DNA of 64,000 nucleotides from Argentina anserina. Lineage: Eukaryota > Streptophyta > Magnoliopsida > Rosales > Rosaceae. The translations under genes were made by a program, and so were the position numbers. Below are positions 9,480 through 20,272 of the stretch, piece by piece. The stretch is taken from the NCBI RefSeq assembly GCF_933775445.1, contig NC_065877.1:18352001-18416000 (forward strand), written 5' to 3'. Under the pieces are notes generated by a model. It searched no databases and was not told where the DNA came from. It saw only the letters and a list, made by a program, of their open reading frames with translations. How positions within the stretch are numbered: position 1 is the first letter of the stretch; each line of letters opens with the position of its first letter.

Positions 9480-11720
9480 GCTTCTCTCTCGACCGACACT
9501 GAACTGTCTAAGCCTCCACCGCCTAGGCTTCTTCCCCGACGCTATTACGTACCAATGGTGGCGAGGAACAAAGCATGAAGCGGTACAGTTTCTCTTCTCC
9601 TTATACCCCTCTCTATCACTCTCTACGATTCCCTTCCCTCTCTGCGACTAGGGTTTTTCCCCTAGACTGGCTTCTCCTCTCCGACTTCTCAACAACCCAT
9701 TCAGGTCTTCTTCTATGTTCTCCTCTCTTTCTGTCTCAATTATTTGATTCAGCTTCAATTTTAGTTGCTTCAAGTCCGAGTTTAGGGTTTTGGGTTGTTC
9801 TTAGGTTTGGGGTTTTTTTTATTTTGGTGAAGACAAGTTGAACCCAGATCGGGTTTTTTAATTAGGGTTTTGGAGTTTATTTTTTGTGGTGACTTGGGTT
9901 TTCAGTATGTATTGGCAAAAGCCGAGGAGATTAAGATGACGACTGATTGGGAAGTTGAGGTGGACTAGTTTGTTGCAAAAACTAGAGCAAATCAAATGAA
10001 GAGTGGAAGGGGAAGACACTTGTGTATTCGGATTTGAATCACATTGTTGTGAGAATCTCGCCCAAGTATGCAGCTGATTCTCTTCTCACATTGAACATGT
10101 CTTCTCAACGTAAGCTTTATTTTGTTTTGTTTTGTTCAGTCTCCAAGTATGTATCTTTTCTCGGTGTTGTTGTTGAAGCTATGATCTTTATTTCAAGCAT
10201 AAGTACCTATATTGGGAAATTGAAGTTTTAGTGAAGAACAATTAAGTATATGTGTAAGGTTTTGGCTTTGTCTATCACTAGCTGAATATGATGGGGTGAT
10301 CTTTAGTTAACATGTTTCAGAGGAGGTCCTAGAGATTGCAGTTCGTGTGTAGCTTGATTTTGGAACTTGCTCCTGGCTTTATAAATCAGGTTAATTTCGA
10401 CTCTGTTTGTTTTTACTACGTAGTCTATCACTAGCTGAATATGATGGGGTGATCTTTAGTTAACATGTTTCAGAGGAGGTCCTGGAGATTGCAGTTCGTG
10501 TGTAGCTTGATTTTGGAACTTGCTCTTGGCTTTATAAATCAGGTTAATTTCGACTCTGTTTGTTTTTACTACGTAGTAACTGATGAGGCTTATTACTTTA
10601 TGCTCATATCTTCACCATAATGTGCTTAATATGTAAACCAAATACTTAAATGAGGAGGCCCTTTTTTCTCTTTGTTAATTTTGTAGGAGATTTAACTGTT
10701 AAGATGATGATGTCAAAATTTTGAGATTGTAGAGATAATGTGATGTAGCTTTTATCTGTGATAAAAACTTATTCTTAAGTTGTGTTTTTAGAAACACAAA
10801 AAATATGGTGAAGATGTTTAAGTCATGCATCAATAACCGTCATCCTAAACATTTTTCTGTATTTTATGAACTCATTGTTACGATGCTGATATATATATTT
10901 TCTCGTTATATGATGTTGATATCTAAGATCTTTGTGCTGTATTGGTTGGCTTTCTCCTCCTTTACTGTTCGTACTTCTCAACAGTACTTCTTAATTTGTG
11001 TATGTGAGGAATGTTGCGTGTGGCTTACTAGTATCTGTTCAACTATAGTGACAGGAAGCTATATGATATATTTGAAGCTACTACTTATGGCCAAATGATT
11101 ATAAACCCATATGGATGGATTGCTGATAGGTCAAAGAGGACCCAATTTCCTGCACATATAATAGATAAAGGTTCTAGTTGATGAAGCTTATAGTATAATG
11201 TAAATGATTATTGAAGGATTTTTCAGGTAATAACTTTGTCAAGATTGCAATTTAATTTATAAAGTGGACCTTGATATTATTAGGACACAGAGAAGATTAC
11301 CAAGTTCAGCTTGCAGTTGATCAATGTACCAAAAGCTGCATTCATTATGTTACACCTTCTGAGATAATTGTTTTGGAGGAGCTACTTGACATGTGCTTAT
11401 TTTGTAGATATATCCTTGAATTTTTTCAGTCATTCACACATTGTGGATTCTAAATTTATTTTAAAGCTTGTAAGTTAAATTGCAGATTCATGATCTTCAA
11501 CTTGATGGTTAGACTAGAATATTATTGCCTTCCATATACTGTCTTATACAAGCTTTTGACCGAGTCTATTTTTTGTTTGTCTTTATTTTGTAGCATCTTG
11601 GGCACACCTTTTGATAGTTCAGCTGAGCCAGATTTGCTATACTCTGATAACAACAGATATCGAAAGCCAAAGAAGGAATCCAAAGCTTCTGTTCAACATG
11701 TAGATTGGTTTTGAACATGT
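9480..11720 (+). other. Gene-like sequence inside the CACTA element (putative capture)
   Basis: A pyrimidine-rich CTCT leader with AGGGTTTT words (9480-9850) resembles a plant 5' UTR and first intron. Short protein-like blocks follow, bordered by splice-like GT/AG. One is at 9905-10110 (LAKAEEIKMTTDWEVEVD, then TLVYSDLNHIVVRISPKYA after a one-base shift). The next is the duplicated exon-like block at 10271-10576. Others lie at about 11055-11165 (RKLYDIFEATTYGQM) and 11593-11714 (ILGTPFDSSAEPDLLYSDNN, ending in a TGA). Stops break several blocks, so this is a broken copy. I cannot name the parent gene; SDLNHIVV faintly resembles the end of a histone-fold domain. It could instead be a decayed transposase intron region. 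Confidence 0.45.
10271..10576 (+). repeat. 153-bp tandem duplication containing an exon-like segment
   Basis: Two head-to-tail copies (10271-10423 and 10424-10576) differ at only about two positions by eye. Each contains GTTTCAG, then a block of about 70 bp opening AGGAGGTCCT, then CAG/GTTAATTT. That is an acceptor-exon-donor pattern. The block translates as EVLEIAVRV(stop)LDFGTCSWLYKS in the first copy. High identity implies a recent duplication. Confidence 0.88.
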
Positions 11721-12738
11721 GATTCTAGTCATTCTACAACTGAGGTATGGGCTGTTATAAGATTCTGCTCATAGATTTATAGAAAAAACTAATGTTTGGG
11801 GACGTCTGTTCCTAACTCATGCAAACTCTCTGCTTGTAGTTATCTAGAAATGATTGGGTAATCAGGACTTGCAATGCATGTTGGTTAGCCTAAAAACTTC
11901 TTCTGAGAATCCTCTTTTTAATTGACTGTTTTGGCTAGTGTACTGATGCTGAATTGAGTATTCATATTAGTATGTCAAATTCGCCAATATGGATTCAAAC
12001 CTTTCTAGGAGAGTTCAGCTTGCATACTATGTTTCACTGTAATTATAATAATAATGATGAACTTCCTCTTGTAGTTCTATGCAGTATTTATTCTGAAAGT
12101 GTTTGAACAATATTTGAATTATCAAATGCTTTGTTTGCTTAGGGATTTATTCAGATTTGTCTAAATACGAATCAAATAGAGTAGTTTGTGAATTAGAAAA
12201 GGCATGTCACCAATGATTACTATCTCATTGAGGGTCAATGGAATCTTGATAAGCTTAGAGAGGTTGAGAGTATTAATGTGCCGTTAGTGAAATCTTGAGG
12301 CTTATTATCTTGGCTATAATAGATGTTGTGTATTCTCAGTACTTAATCTTGACATCAGTTATATCCTTAAGTTTAACTAAGTCAAATTCTTCTAAGCCTA
12401 GCGATCTGAAACATTATTGTTTTTAGGTTTACTAGTTATTTGACTTGCCTATGTTTTATCATGAACTTCATTCTTTTAAGCATAATTACACTTACTCTAT
12501 AAATATATTTTCATGCTCTTATATAATCATATCTAGCATTGCATTTTGTACCAATCTCATTTGTAGAAAGTAAGGAAGTAGCATTATGCAAACAAACGAT
12601 TTTTCTTTCCTTTTAATTTAAGCATTTCATAGACATTATACAAGATTGTTGTATTCTAATTCCATACTAGGTATCCATTGTCTCAAGCTTGTGACTAAAC
12701 CATCACATGCTTATGCCTCACGTCACCAATCATCTATC

Positions 12739-12969
12739 ATGGTTGATGAGGAGCTCGAACAAGCTAAGCAAGAAGCCCAAGAAGTGAAGGAGGAATCCTA
12801 GAAGGCAAGAGAGGAATTTGTATAAGATAATGAGGAGCTCAAGTGGGTGATGAACTTCATGTTGGAGAGATTTGGATGTGAGCCACCATCGTTCCCACCT
12901 CAACCTCCCCCAAATGAGTATGAAGATGGTGAGAATGGTTTCCTTAGCCTTGGTAGTAGAATTTCTTAA
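12739..12969 (+). pseudogene. Fragment of the second CACTA ORF (plant transposase, TNPA-like)
   Basis: Reads MVDEELEQAKQEAQEVKEES, stop, then a coiled-coil stretch and FMLERFGCEPPSFPPQPPP with an acidic tail and a TAA. A glutamate-rich coiled coil followed by a short proline-rich end is typical of the second protein of plant En/Spm elements (Transposase_24 type). Two in-frame TAG/TAA stops break it. It lies on the same strand as the TNP2 fragment and just inside the right subterminal repeats, the expected order. Confidence 0.6.
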
Positions 12970-13269
12970 TTGCATGAACCGTGTACTAGCCTGGCTCTAT
13001 GATTTTTTGAACAAAGGTAGATCAACCTCTATATATGATCTTTTGTATGATGTATGGATGTAGATCACCATCTAAACTCAATGATCTACAAAACTTGCTT
13101 GTTAGATAGCTAATTGTACTCAAGGGACCATTTATATATATATGATTATCTTTCTTGAAATTGATTTTTTACATCAATATTTAATTAATCAGATTCAAAT
13201 TATAATATATTTAATACAAATTTTGTATAATTATTAAATAAATAAGAATAGTAAGGTGACGAAATGTAA

Positions 13270-13760
13270 AATTTGGTATTTATTTTTAGGTCCACACTTA
13301 GTTGACAAACTCTTTTCTTGTTGGCTTATATTTTAGCGGCTTATATCTAAGCTAACGACAAATTTCCTCACTATAGATCATCAAAATTAGTTGGCTAACA
13401 AATATGGTGTTGACAACAAGTCGTCGTTTAAGTATTATAATTCATCATCTTATATATTAGGTGACAAAATACATCTCGTCGCTTAAGAATTATACCTTGT
13501 CACCTTAGTAGTAACACAACAACAAATATGTCGTCATTTAAGTATTAAAATTTTGTCAACTTAGTAATAAAGTGACGATCGTACTTTTGTCGTCTTACCA
13601 GCGCGCTTAGATGACGAATGACTTAATTTCGTCATCTAAGTACTTGAGTGACAGCGTCTACTTGACGGAACTTAGATGACAAAAATTTCGTCGCCTAATG
13701 ACTTAAGACGACGAAAATAGGATCTTAGGTGACAAAAAGTCGTTGTCGTCTAAGTCATTA
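13270..13760. repeat. Right subterminal repeats of the CACTA element
   Basis: Dense direct and inverted copies of TAGATGACGAA, TTCGTCATCTAAG and AGGTGACAAAA-type words run up to the right terminus. They match the composition of the left array. Confidence 0.85.
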
Positions 13761-13775
13761 ATTCTGGTAGTGGTT

Positions 13776-14640
13776 CTTCGTTATGCCTTTCGGTCTAACA
13801 AATGCACCGGTGACATTTTGCACCTTGATGAACAGGTTATTCCACCCCTACCTTGATCAGTTTGTGGTCGTCTACTTGGACGACATAGTGGTGTATACCA
13901 AGACCATGCAAGAGCATGTGGAGCACTTGCGGGAAGTGCTTAAGGTATTGCGGGATAACCAGCTATACATCAAGATGAAGAAATGCTCATTCGCTAAACC
14001 GGAGGTGTCGTTCTTGGGGCACAAGATCAAGGACGGAAAACTTATGATGGAGGATTGCAAGGTGCATTCCATCCAAGAATGGGAGCCACCCACCAAGGTA
14101 CATGACTTAAGATCATTTCTTGGGCTAGTTAACTATTATCGCCAATTTATCAAGGGATACTCGGCGAGGGCTACACCATTAACTGACATTCTCAAGAAAA
14201 ACAAGGCATGGGAATGGACAACGGAGTGTCAAGAAGCCTTTGACGACTTGAATAAGGCGATATGCGAGGAGCCTGTGCTTAGCCTACCCGACCACGCCAA
14301 GCCATATGAGGTGCACACCGATGCTTCCGACTTTTCCATTGGTGGAGTACTCATGCAAGAAGGGCATCCAATTGCTTATGAGAGTTGGAAGCTCAATGAC
14401 ACGGAGCGGCGCTACACCGTGCAAGAAAAGGAGATGACTGCCATCATCCATTGTCTTCGAGTGTGGCGACATTACTTGCTAAGGACAAAGTTCGTGATCA
14501 TGGCCTACAATGTAGAAACAAGCTACTTCCAAACCCAGAAGAAGCTAAGTCCAAAGTAAGCAAGCTGGTAAGACTTCTTGGGGAAGTTTGACTACACCAT
14601 GGAGTACAAGCCTGGGAAGGCGAACGTGGTGGTGGATGCA
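13776..14640 (+). pseudogene. pol: Second half of RT, and RNase H (chromovirus)
   Basis: Resumes exactly after the CACTA target duplication with VMPFGLTNAPVTF, then the RT active site YLDDIVVYTKT (YLDD at 13873-13884), the LGHKI and RSFLGLVNYYR segments, and RNase H (HTDASDFSIGGVL near 14311, AIIHCLRVWRHYL near 14445). The third RNase H Asp looks lost: the expected TDN reads AYN. TAA stops at 14557-14559 and 14569-14571 occupy positions where CAA Gln codons are expected, which fits C-to-T decay. The tether (GKFDYTMEYKPGKANVVVDA) follows. Confidence 0.9.
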
Positions 14641-15738
14641 CTAAGCCGCATGGCGGAGTTTGCAAGTATCTCTCAAGTCACCAGCCCATTGATAAGCAAG
14701 ATCAAGGAGGCAGTAAGGGTAGACCCTCAAGCACAAAGCCTCATTACCTTAGTAAAGGAAGGAAAAACCCGGAGGTTTTGGCTAGACAATGACCTTCTCT
14801 ACACGAGAGGTCGCCGCATCTACGTACCGAAGTGGGGCAGCTTGCGAAAGGAGCTTATTAAGGAATGTCATGATTCCAAATGGGCCAGCCACCCATGTAT
14901 GAAACGCACACTTGCTTTATTAAAGTCCATGTATTATTGGCCTAGGATGCGGGACGGGGTGCGGACGTGTCTAGTTTGCCAACAAGACAAGGTAGTCTAG
15001 CAGTAGCCGGGGGGCTTGCTTGACCCCTTACCCATTCCCGAGAGACCATGGTAGAGTGTCTCTATGGACTTCATCACTTGCATGTTGAAGTCCGAGTAGT
15101 TTAGGAGCATCATTGTGGTGGTGGATAGGTTTAGCAAGTATGCAACTTTCATGGCCGCATCAGCCAACTGCACAACGGAGGAGACAACAAGGCTATTCCT
15201 ACGCAATGTAGTCAAGTTTTGGGGAGTTCCATGGAACATTGTCAGCAATAGAGACCCGCGCTTCACAGGAAGATACTGGACAAAGTTGTTCAAGATGTTG
15301 GGGTCAGACTTGAACTTTCCAACAAGCTTCCATCCACAAAGTGACGGTCAAACGAAGTGCGTCAATGCACTCTTGGAGCTATACTTACGGCACTACGTGA
15401 GTGCCAACCAAAAGGATTGGGCCAAGTTTCTAGATGTAGCACAGTTTTCCTACAATTTGCAGCAAAGAGAGACCACCAACAAGAGTCCTTTTGAGATTGT
15501 ATTGGGACAACAGCCAACAACCCCTCTATCCCTTGCCACTCGCTATGAAGGGAAGAGTCCAGCCGCGTTCCAGTTTGCCAAGTCATGGCATGAGCAAGCG
15601 GAGTTAGCTCGAGCGGCATTGCACAAGGCTGGCAAGAGGATGAAGAAATGGGCAGACAAGAAGAGAAGGCATGTCGAGTTCAAGGAAGGCGACCTTGTAC
15701 TTATGAAAACTCTTGCCGCAACAGTTAAAGGCCCTTAG
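14641..15738 (+). pseudogene. pol: Integrase of the chromovirus
   Basis: The zinc-binding module is visible (HDSKWASH...CLVCQQDK, about 14866-14991). Four or more TAG stops follow between 14998 and 15105. The catalytic core then gives VVVDRFSKYATF (first Asp, about 15118), NRDPRFTG (second Asp, about 15250) and DGQTKCVNALLELYLRHYV. The third catalytic residue is Lys (AAG, 15355-15357) where Glu is required. So both the frame and the active site are broken. The C-terminal part (WADKKRRHVEFKEGDLVL) is cut by a TAG at 15736-15738. Confidence 0.9.
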
Positions 15739-16132
15739 GAAGGTGCACAAGGGCTTGATCCGCAAGTATGAAGGGCCTTTTGAAGTTATCAAGCGCATAG
15801 GGAAAGTTTCATACAAGCTCAACCTCCTGCCCAAGTTGAAGATACATCCGGTCTTCTATGTGAGTATGTTGAAGCCTTACAATGAGGACGAGGAAGACCC
15901 ATCAAGGGGGATATCGCATCGGGCACCTACAACAGTCATCACCAACTTTGACAAAGAAGTGGATGAAGTACTCGCAGATCGGGTCGTTCGATGTTGAGGC
16001 GTTCCAAGTTATAAAGAGTACCTCATCAAGTAGAGAGGCCTGCCCGATACGGAAGCAAGCTAGGAGTCAGAGGATACACTTTGGCAGTTTAAGGACAAAC
16101 TCCAGCAATCAAATGAAGTGTGATGAGGACAT
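15739..16132 (+). pseudogene. pol: Integrase C terminus and chromodomain
   Basis: GPFEVIKRIGKVSYKLNLLP, then HPVFYVSMLKPY, is the usual integrase tail. After it comes EVDEVLADRVVR, stop, GVPSYKEYLIK, stop, RGLPDTEAS, stop, ESEDTLWQFKDKL: a chromodomain with three in-frame stops. One of these replaces an expected Trp. Chromodomains steer chromovirus integration to particular chromatin, and their presence is the reason for calling this a chromovirus. Double stops close it near 16125-16130. Confidence 0.85.
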
Positions 16133-16138
16133 CGCGGG

Positions 16139-16154
16139 ATTTGGTGGGGGAGAA
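16139..16154 (+). promoter_or_regulatory. Polypurine tract of the chromovirus
   Basis: ATTTGGTGGGGGAGAA lies immediately before the 3' LTR TGTCA. This is the plus-strand primer site used in reverse transcription. Confidence 0.85.
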
Positions 16155-16703
16155 TGTCATATACCGCCAAACTTAGCCAAATTTTACCTTGAGCATTCTA
16201 GGTGGATCCGGAATATGGTGGAACACTTTGGAAGATCATAGAAGATCCTAGAAGGTGTTAGAAGTCTCCGGAAGAATGAGGAAGCCTTGAGACATCTCCG
16301 GATTTCTCTAGAACCTTGGAGAGGCTCAAGGACCTAGACCACTCCAGAATTCTCTATAATACTCAAGGAAGATCTTAGAGTTGTGTAGACTTGTATAGAG
16401 ATCTCTAGAATTCTCTACATTGTAGATAGTCCTAGAATTCTCTAGAACTAGTGAAGTAGGATGATGAGGCCTATAAATAGCAAGGCATCTCTCTCATTTC
16501 ATCCATCAAGTAAGTAAGCAAGCAATCAAGCAAGAAGCATACTTGTAAGCTTTCTTTCCTTATTCAATATAAGTCCTCTTTTAGAGATATTCTCTTTGCC
16601 TTTCAATTGTTCTAGCATGGCGTTTGCGAGAGTAAGGCTGACTTAGCATAAGGGAGTTGCTAAGGTCGCACGAGTTGCATAGTAAAAGAGTAAACTCGTG
16701 ACA
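16155..16703 (+). repeat. 3' LTR of the chromovirus
   Basis: Begins TGTCATATAC and ends CTCGTGACA, with TATAAATAG at 16472-16480. It differs from the 5' copy at about 30 positions by eye, including a short block near the 3' end (AAGGTCGCACGAG against AAGGCCACCAAG). Confidence 0.93.
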
Positions 16704-17650
16704 CTAGGCTCCCAAACTTTGGACAAAAAATATTATGAAGGGTGGTGAATTCGGATTCTAGGGTTCTTGGTGAATGAATGTGTTTGGACATTAATTGCAT
16801 ATCTTCTTCCTCCTTTAATGCTGATTTGTTTTGCACGAATTTTCTCCTTTGAATTAAGGAGGCATTAAGAATCTTATTGGTTGCAGCAGCCTTGTTTGAT
16901 TTTCCTTCCTTCATTTGTTGTAGCCTTTTTTGATTTTCTCATCCCTTCTCATTTATTTGCTGCATAACTTCTTTGATTTTCTTACCTCTTCTCATTTATT
17001 TGTTGCAACCTTTTCTGACTTTTTTTGGTGCAGGAATTTATTGTGATTCAGATATAGATTCGTGTCTCTATATATAGGAGAAACAAGGCCCCTTAAATTT
17101 CCCTCGCAACCCTTGGATCAAAAGCCAGTCAATGGCTGAGATAATTCTACCGAGCCCACTGGACCTCCGAGTAATGATTCAGTCATATCTCCCTGTAAGA
17201 ATAAGATATTGATTCGATTTCAACTCCTAGAGAAAATAGACTCGTATAGTTTTCCATTCATAAAAGGAACATCGTCTAATTCGATCTGAGCTATCCAGGA
17301 GAGCCCGTCAAAGTTGGACTATGAAACTTGACAGCTTTTTGATTCTTGCATGGATTGGGCTTCTAAGTGCATATCTTATTCTTCTTAATAATTCTGATTT
17401 ATATGCATGAAAATATCTTTATATAAACCTTGAAAATCCATCTCCCACTTGGTTTTGAAATCCAACTCCCAATAGGAAACCATCTCCAACATGGATTTGA
17501 AATTCCGAACAAGAATAAGTACGTTAGAAACAAAGAAATAGGAAAAGATGAATCCTACTCGAACAAGGAATCATATATCAACAAAGATTCTTAACACTTA
17601 GCACACTTAGCACATATATCAATTCACTCATGAGTTGGGCGGATGAATCC
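16704..17650 (-). repeat. Athila-like LTR, first part (interrupted)
   Basis: The reverse complement matches about 28450-29640 of the plus-strand LTR, with gaps and extra sequence. It includes the CTCTATATATAGGAGA promoter region near 17080 and the CTCCGAGTAATGATTCAGTC segment. Its partner lies at 2625-3391. The right edge runs into an inverted fragment of the same LTR near 17650-17720. Confidence 0.8.
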
Positions 17651-17682
17651 TTCCGCATTCTTGTTGTATAAATTCATTTCTT

Positions 17683-17719
17683 TTTGTGAGTGAATTGATG
17701 ATGAAATTGTGCTAAGTGT
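17683..17719 (+). repeat. Short inverted copy of the Athila-like LTR start region
   Basis: GTGAGTGAATTGATGATGAAA...GCTAAGTGTT reads on the plus strand, while 17598-17637 carries the same region on the minus strand. The two form a short head-to-head inverted repeat with a loop of about 45 bp. Confidence 0.7.
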
Positions 17720-20272
17720 TGATGCCACCTGCCCAAATGCTAAACAAATAGACAACCCAATTTTTTTACAAAATGATGGTGGCTACAAAACAAGAAATCA
17801 ACCTCGGGAAACTTTACTTGAAAACATTGTTAATAAAAATGAGAGTGAAATGCATGAAGGAGAAAAGGCTTGTTAACTCGCAAATGAGGCTCCTAGCTTT
17901 AGAAGTAACAATTAGACTTGCAAGAGAACTAAAGTACGGGTGAGTGTCGTCCTCACTTTCCCAGTAGGGGCGAACCCACCGATGAGGACTGAAAACTAAA
18001 AATTTGGTAAGGATAAGTTTTATAAACCGTTAAGGGTAAGTTTCTGGCCAGAAAAAACCATTTAATTAAAAACAATACAGTTTTAGGAAATAATCATGCT
18101 AAGATAGTTTGTGGAGCTCCAAAGCTAGGGTAAGGCAAATTCAACTTCAAGCAATGCTCAACTGATCCTAGCGACTAAATAGTCGAGGCCAACTACACGT
18201 CTGTTGTAGCGACAAGGTAGCGAGAGTGTCAATTTAAACGAAATGTCCTCAATAGTATATAAACGAATGCATCCAATAATAAATAGGGCATTGCCCCTCC
18301 TGAGGTTCACAGTTATCGACACCGTAGGATTACCTAGAATGCTAGGCTCCCATTACTCTCAGGTCACACACGAGAGGATTCACTACTTACCCTATCCCGA
18401 AATCGTGCCTAATCCTCGGTTTTCACAACACATTTAATGCATAATAAATCATTCAACCGAGAACTAGATTATGCAATTATAATTGGCCCAAAGTCAACAT
18501 AGGAGGGTTAGTTGACTTAGTTCCCCTACCTAGAATGATGTGCATAATCCCAGCTGTTATCCAAATCAATCATATAGGTGTTGCTGCTGCTCCATTGCTT
18601 GATCTCGTGGCATCAACTCTGAATTTATGAATCATATAAAGAGTCAATTTCAATTCGAATATCGAAGATATGTTGACTCGATCATTGCCCTAGTTTGACC
18701 ATGAAAGTCAACCTTTGACTTTCTGTTGACCAAGTCTTTCTTGGTTTGATCAGGAAATGACCATGTTGACCAATTCTCAGAAAAATCCGAAAATAATCCA
18801 ACTTTAATAGTCGATCAATACTAAGCATACTTTATGCATATATAAGTTACTTAGCATCATATCGACGAGTTATTTATTGTACCGACACATTTCTAAGTTA
18901 AATAGTTTTCGATTCTCGAACCGGGCGAAAATCGAAACTAACAGTAGTCGTAACTAAAAGTTACGTTTATTTGTCGCATGTTTAGTTAAAATTGGATTTC
19001 ACTAAGTTACCGTAGGTAAAAGTAAAACCGTTAAAAATCAATTAGTAAAAGTAAATGGTAATTTCAGGTAAACTGTAAAACAGTAAAGTTAAATAGTAAA
19101 ACAGTAATTTCTACCAGGGGCATTTTGGTCATTTCACATGAGCAGTGGGTAAAAAGGTAAACTGTAAAGAGGTAAAAACAGGGGAATTCACCCCATGCTT
19201 TTCCGATCGTGTTTCTGCTCACAAAAATCCTATTCTAACACTCCCAAATTGACATACAACATTATCATAGCCTCCACAACAACAAAGTAAGTCAGAAACA
19301 ATGCAATAAAGATGAGTTTCTACTTCATTAAATTGACTAGAAAAGAGAAAAGTGCAGTGTTATATAGCTAGACTTCCAACCGAGCTGCTACAACCTCTAG
19401 GACAGCTGCTACTACTCTAAAGTCTCTCTTTGGATCCCATCAAGGTTACCACAATGCATGGAAAGGGATTTGTCAGCAAATAGGAACAAAAATGGCAAAA
19501 GAGGATTAGGACTCAAACTTGAGGAATAATCAGAGAATTGGGTTTAAAGAAGTAAATATAAAGCTGGGCTCACCAATTTGAGATTCAGAGACTCGCCAGA
19601 GTTCGTGATGGTGTCACTCAAACAAAAAGTAAACTTCTAATTAGTTTCTGATTTGAACAAATTTGAGATAGAATCTGATTGGGTATGAAGAGATTAGGCA
19701 AGACTCACCCAAAGAAGGAAGGAAAGCTTGTTGAAACCCGCTGGTGGCGCTGAGATCCTTCGGTGGTGCTCCACTGCCTTGATTTCAATCATGTCACAAA
19801 CTTGCTCAAATTCAACATGCAAGGTACAGGCTTGGTAGATAAGGAAGAGAGGAAGAAGATGGTGGTAGTTTGGTAGCTTGTGGTGGCCAAAAAAAGACGG
19901 CACGAGGTCAAGAAGAAGAGAGTGAGGTGGAAAATGCAGAGAGTGAGGTGGCCAAAATAAGTAGAGACCTGGGCTTGGCGTTGGGCTCGGGTCAAGTTAA
20001 TGAACTAAGTTGGGGTTCCTCAAGCCTTAAAAAGAAAATCCCAAATAGAAAACAAAATTTTCAAAAAATGTTTAAAACAAAGTACAACTTTTAGAAAATC
20101 GTAAAAATAAAACCGAGTGTCCGGAAAAAAGTATTCCGAAGATGTTTCCGAGCTCGTGGCGACGTGTAGTTTAATAATGATGTATTAAACTACATACTTG
20201 ATATTTAAGCTAAATGTCAACTAATCAGTCCTAATGTATCGGTAATCGAGATTAGAAATCTCAGGTATTACA
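17720..20272 (-). repeat. Long LTR fragment, minus strand (family of 60799-63423)
   Basis: On the minus strand it begins TGTAATACCTGAGATT (from 20272). Going leftward it carries the same ordered blocks as the solo LTR at 60799-63423: the CGCCACGAGCTCGG-like block, the paired AGTAAAACAGTAA/GGGGCATTTTGGTCATTT segment (19040-19130), the CGGGCGAAAATCGA block (about 18922) and the GGGTGAGTGTCGTCCTC block (about 17939). The exact left edge is uncertain and no matching 5-bp duplication was found. No coding sequence recognised. Confidence 0.65.

Larger units (their letters stand above)
8356..13772. mobile_element. CACTA (En/Spm) DNA transposon carrying gene-like sequence
   Basis: A 5.4-kb element with ends CACTACTAGAA and ...TTCTGGTAGTG, flanked by the 3-bp duplication GTT (8353-8355 and 13773-13775). 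That is the size expected of CACTA elements. Removing it and one GTT rejoins RT in frame (YEF/FVMPFG). Both ends are packed with short subterminal repeats of the ATGACGAAA/TTTCGTCATCTAAG type. Inside are two transposase-related fragments (8758-8967, 12739-12969) separated by sequence with 5'-leader-like and exon-intron-like character. No intact transposase is present, so it is non-autonomous. It is younger than the chromovirus it interrupts. Confidence 0.93.
3392..16703 (+). mobile_element. Chromovirus-type Ty3/gypsy retrotransposon, nested and inactive
   Basis: A near-complete LTR retrotransposon: 5' LTR 3392-3938, gag, protease, RT, RNase H, integrase, chromodomain, PPT and 3' LTR 16155-16703. 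LTR ends are TGTCA...TGACA and the flanks share CTAG (3388-3391 and 16704-16707). About 30 mismatches over about 548 bp separate the LTRs by eye, so the insertion is not recent. It sits in a minus-strand Athila-like LTR. Gag is split by a solo LTR and RT by a CACTA element; removing both restores colinearity. No primer-binding site is visible: the gag ATG at 3942 follows the LTR almost directly. Many stops and lost catalytic residues make it defective. The chromodomain tail supports chromovirus; the exact clade is uncertain. Confidence 0.9.
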
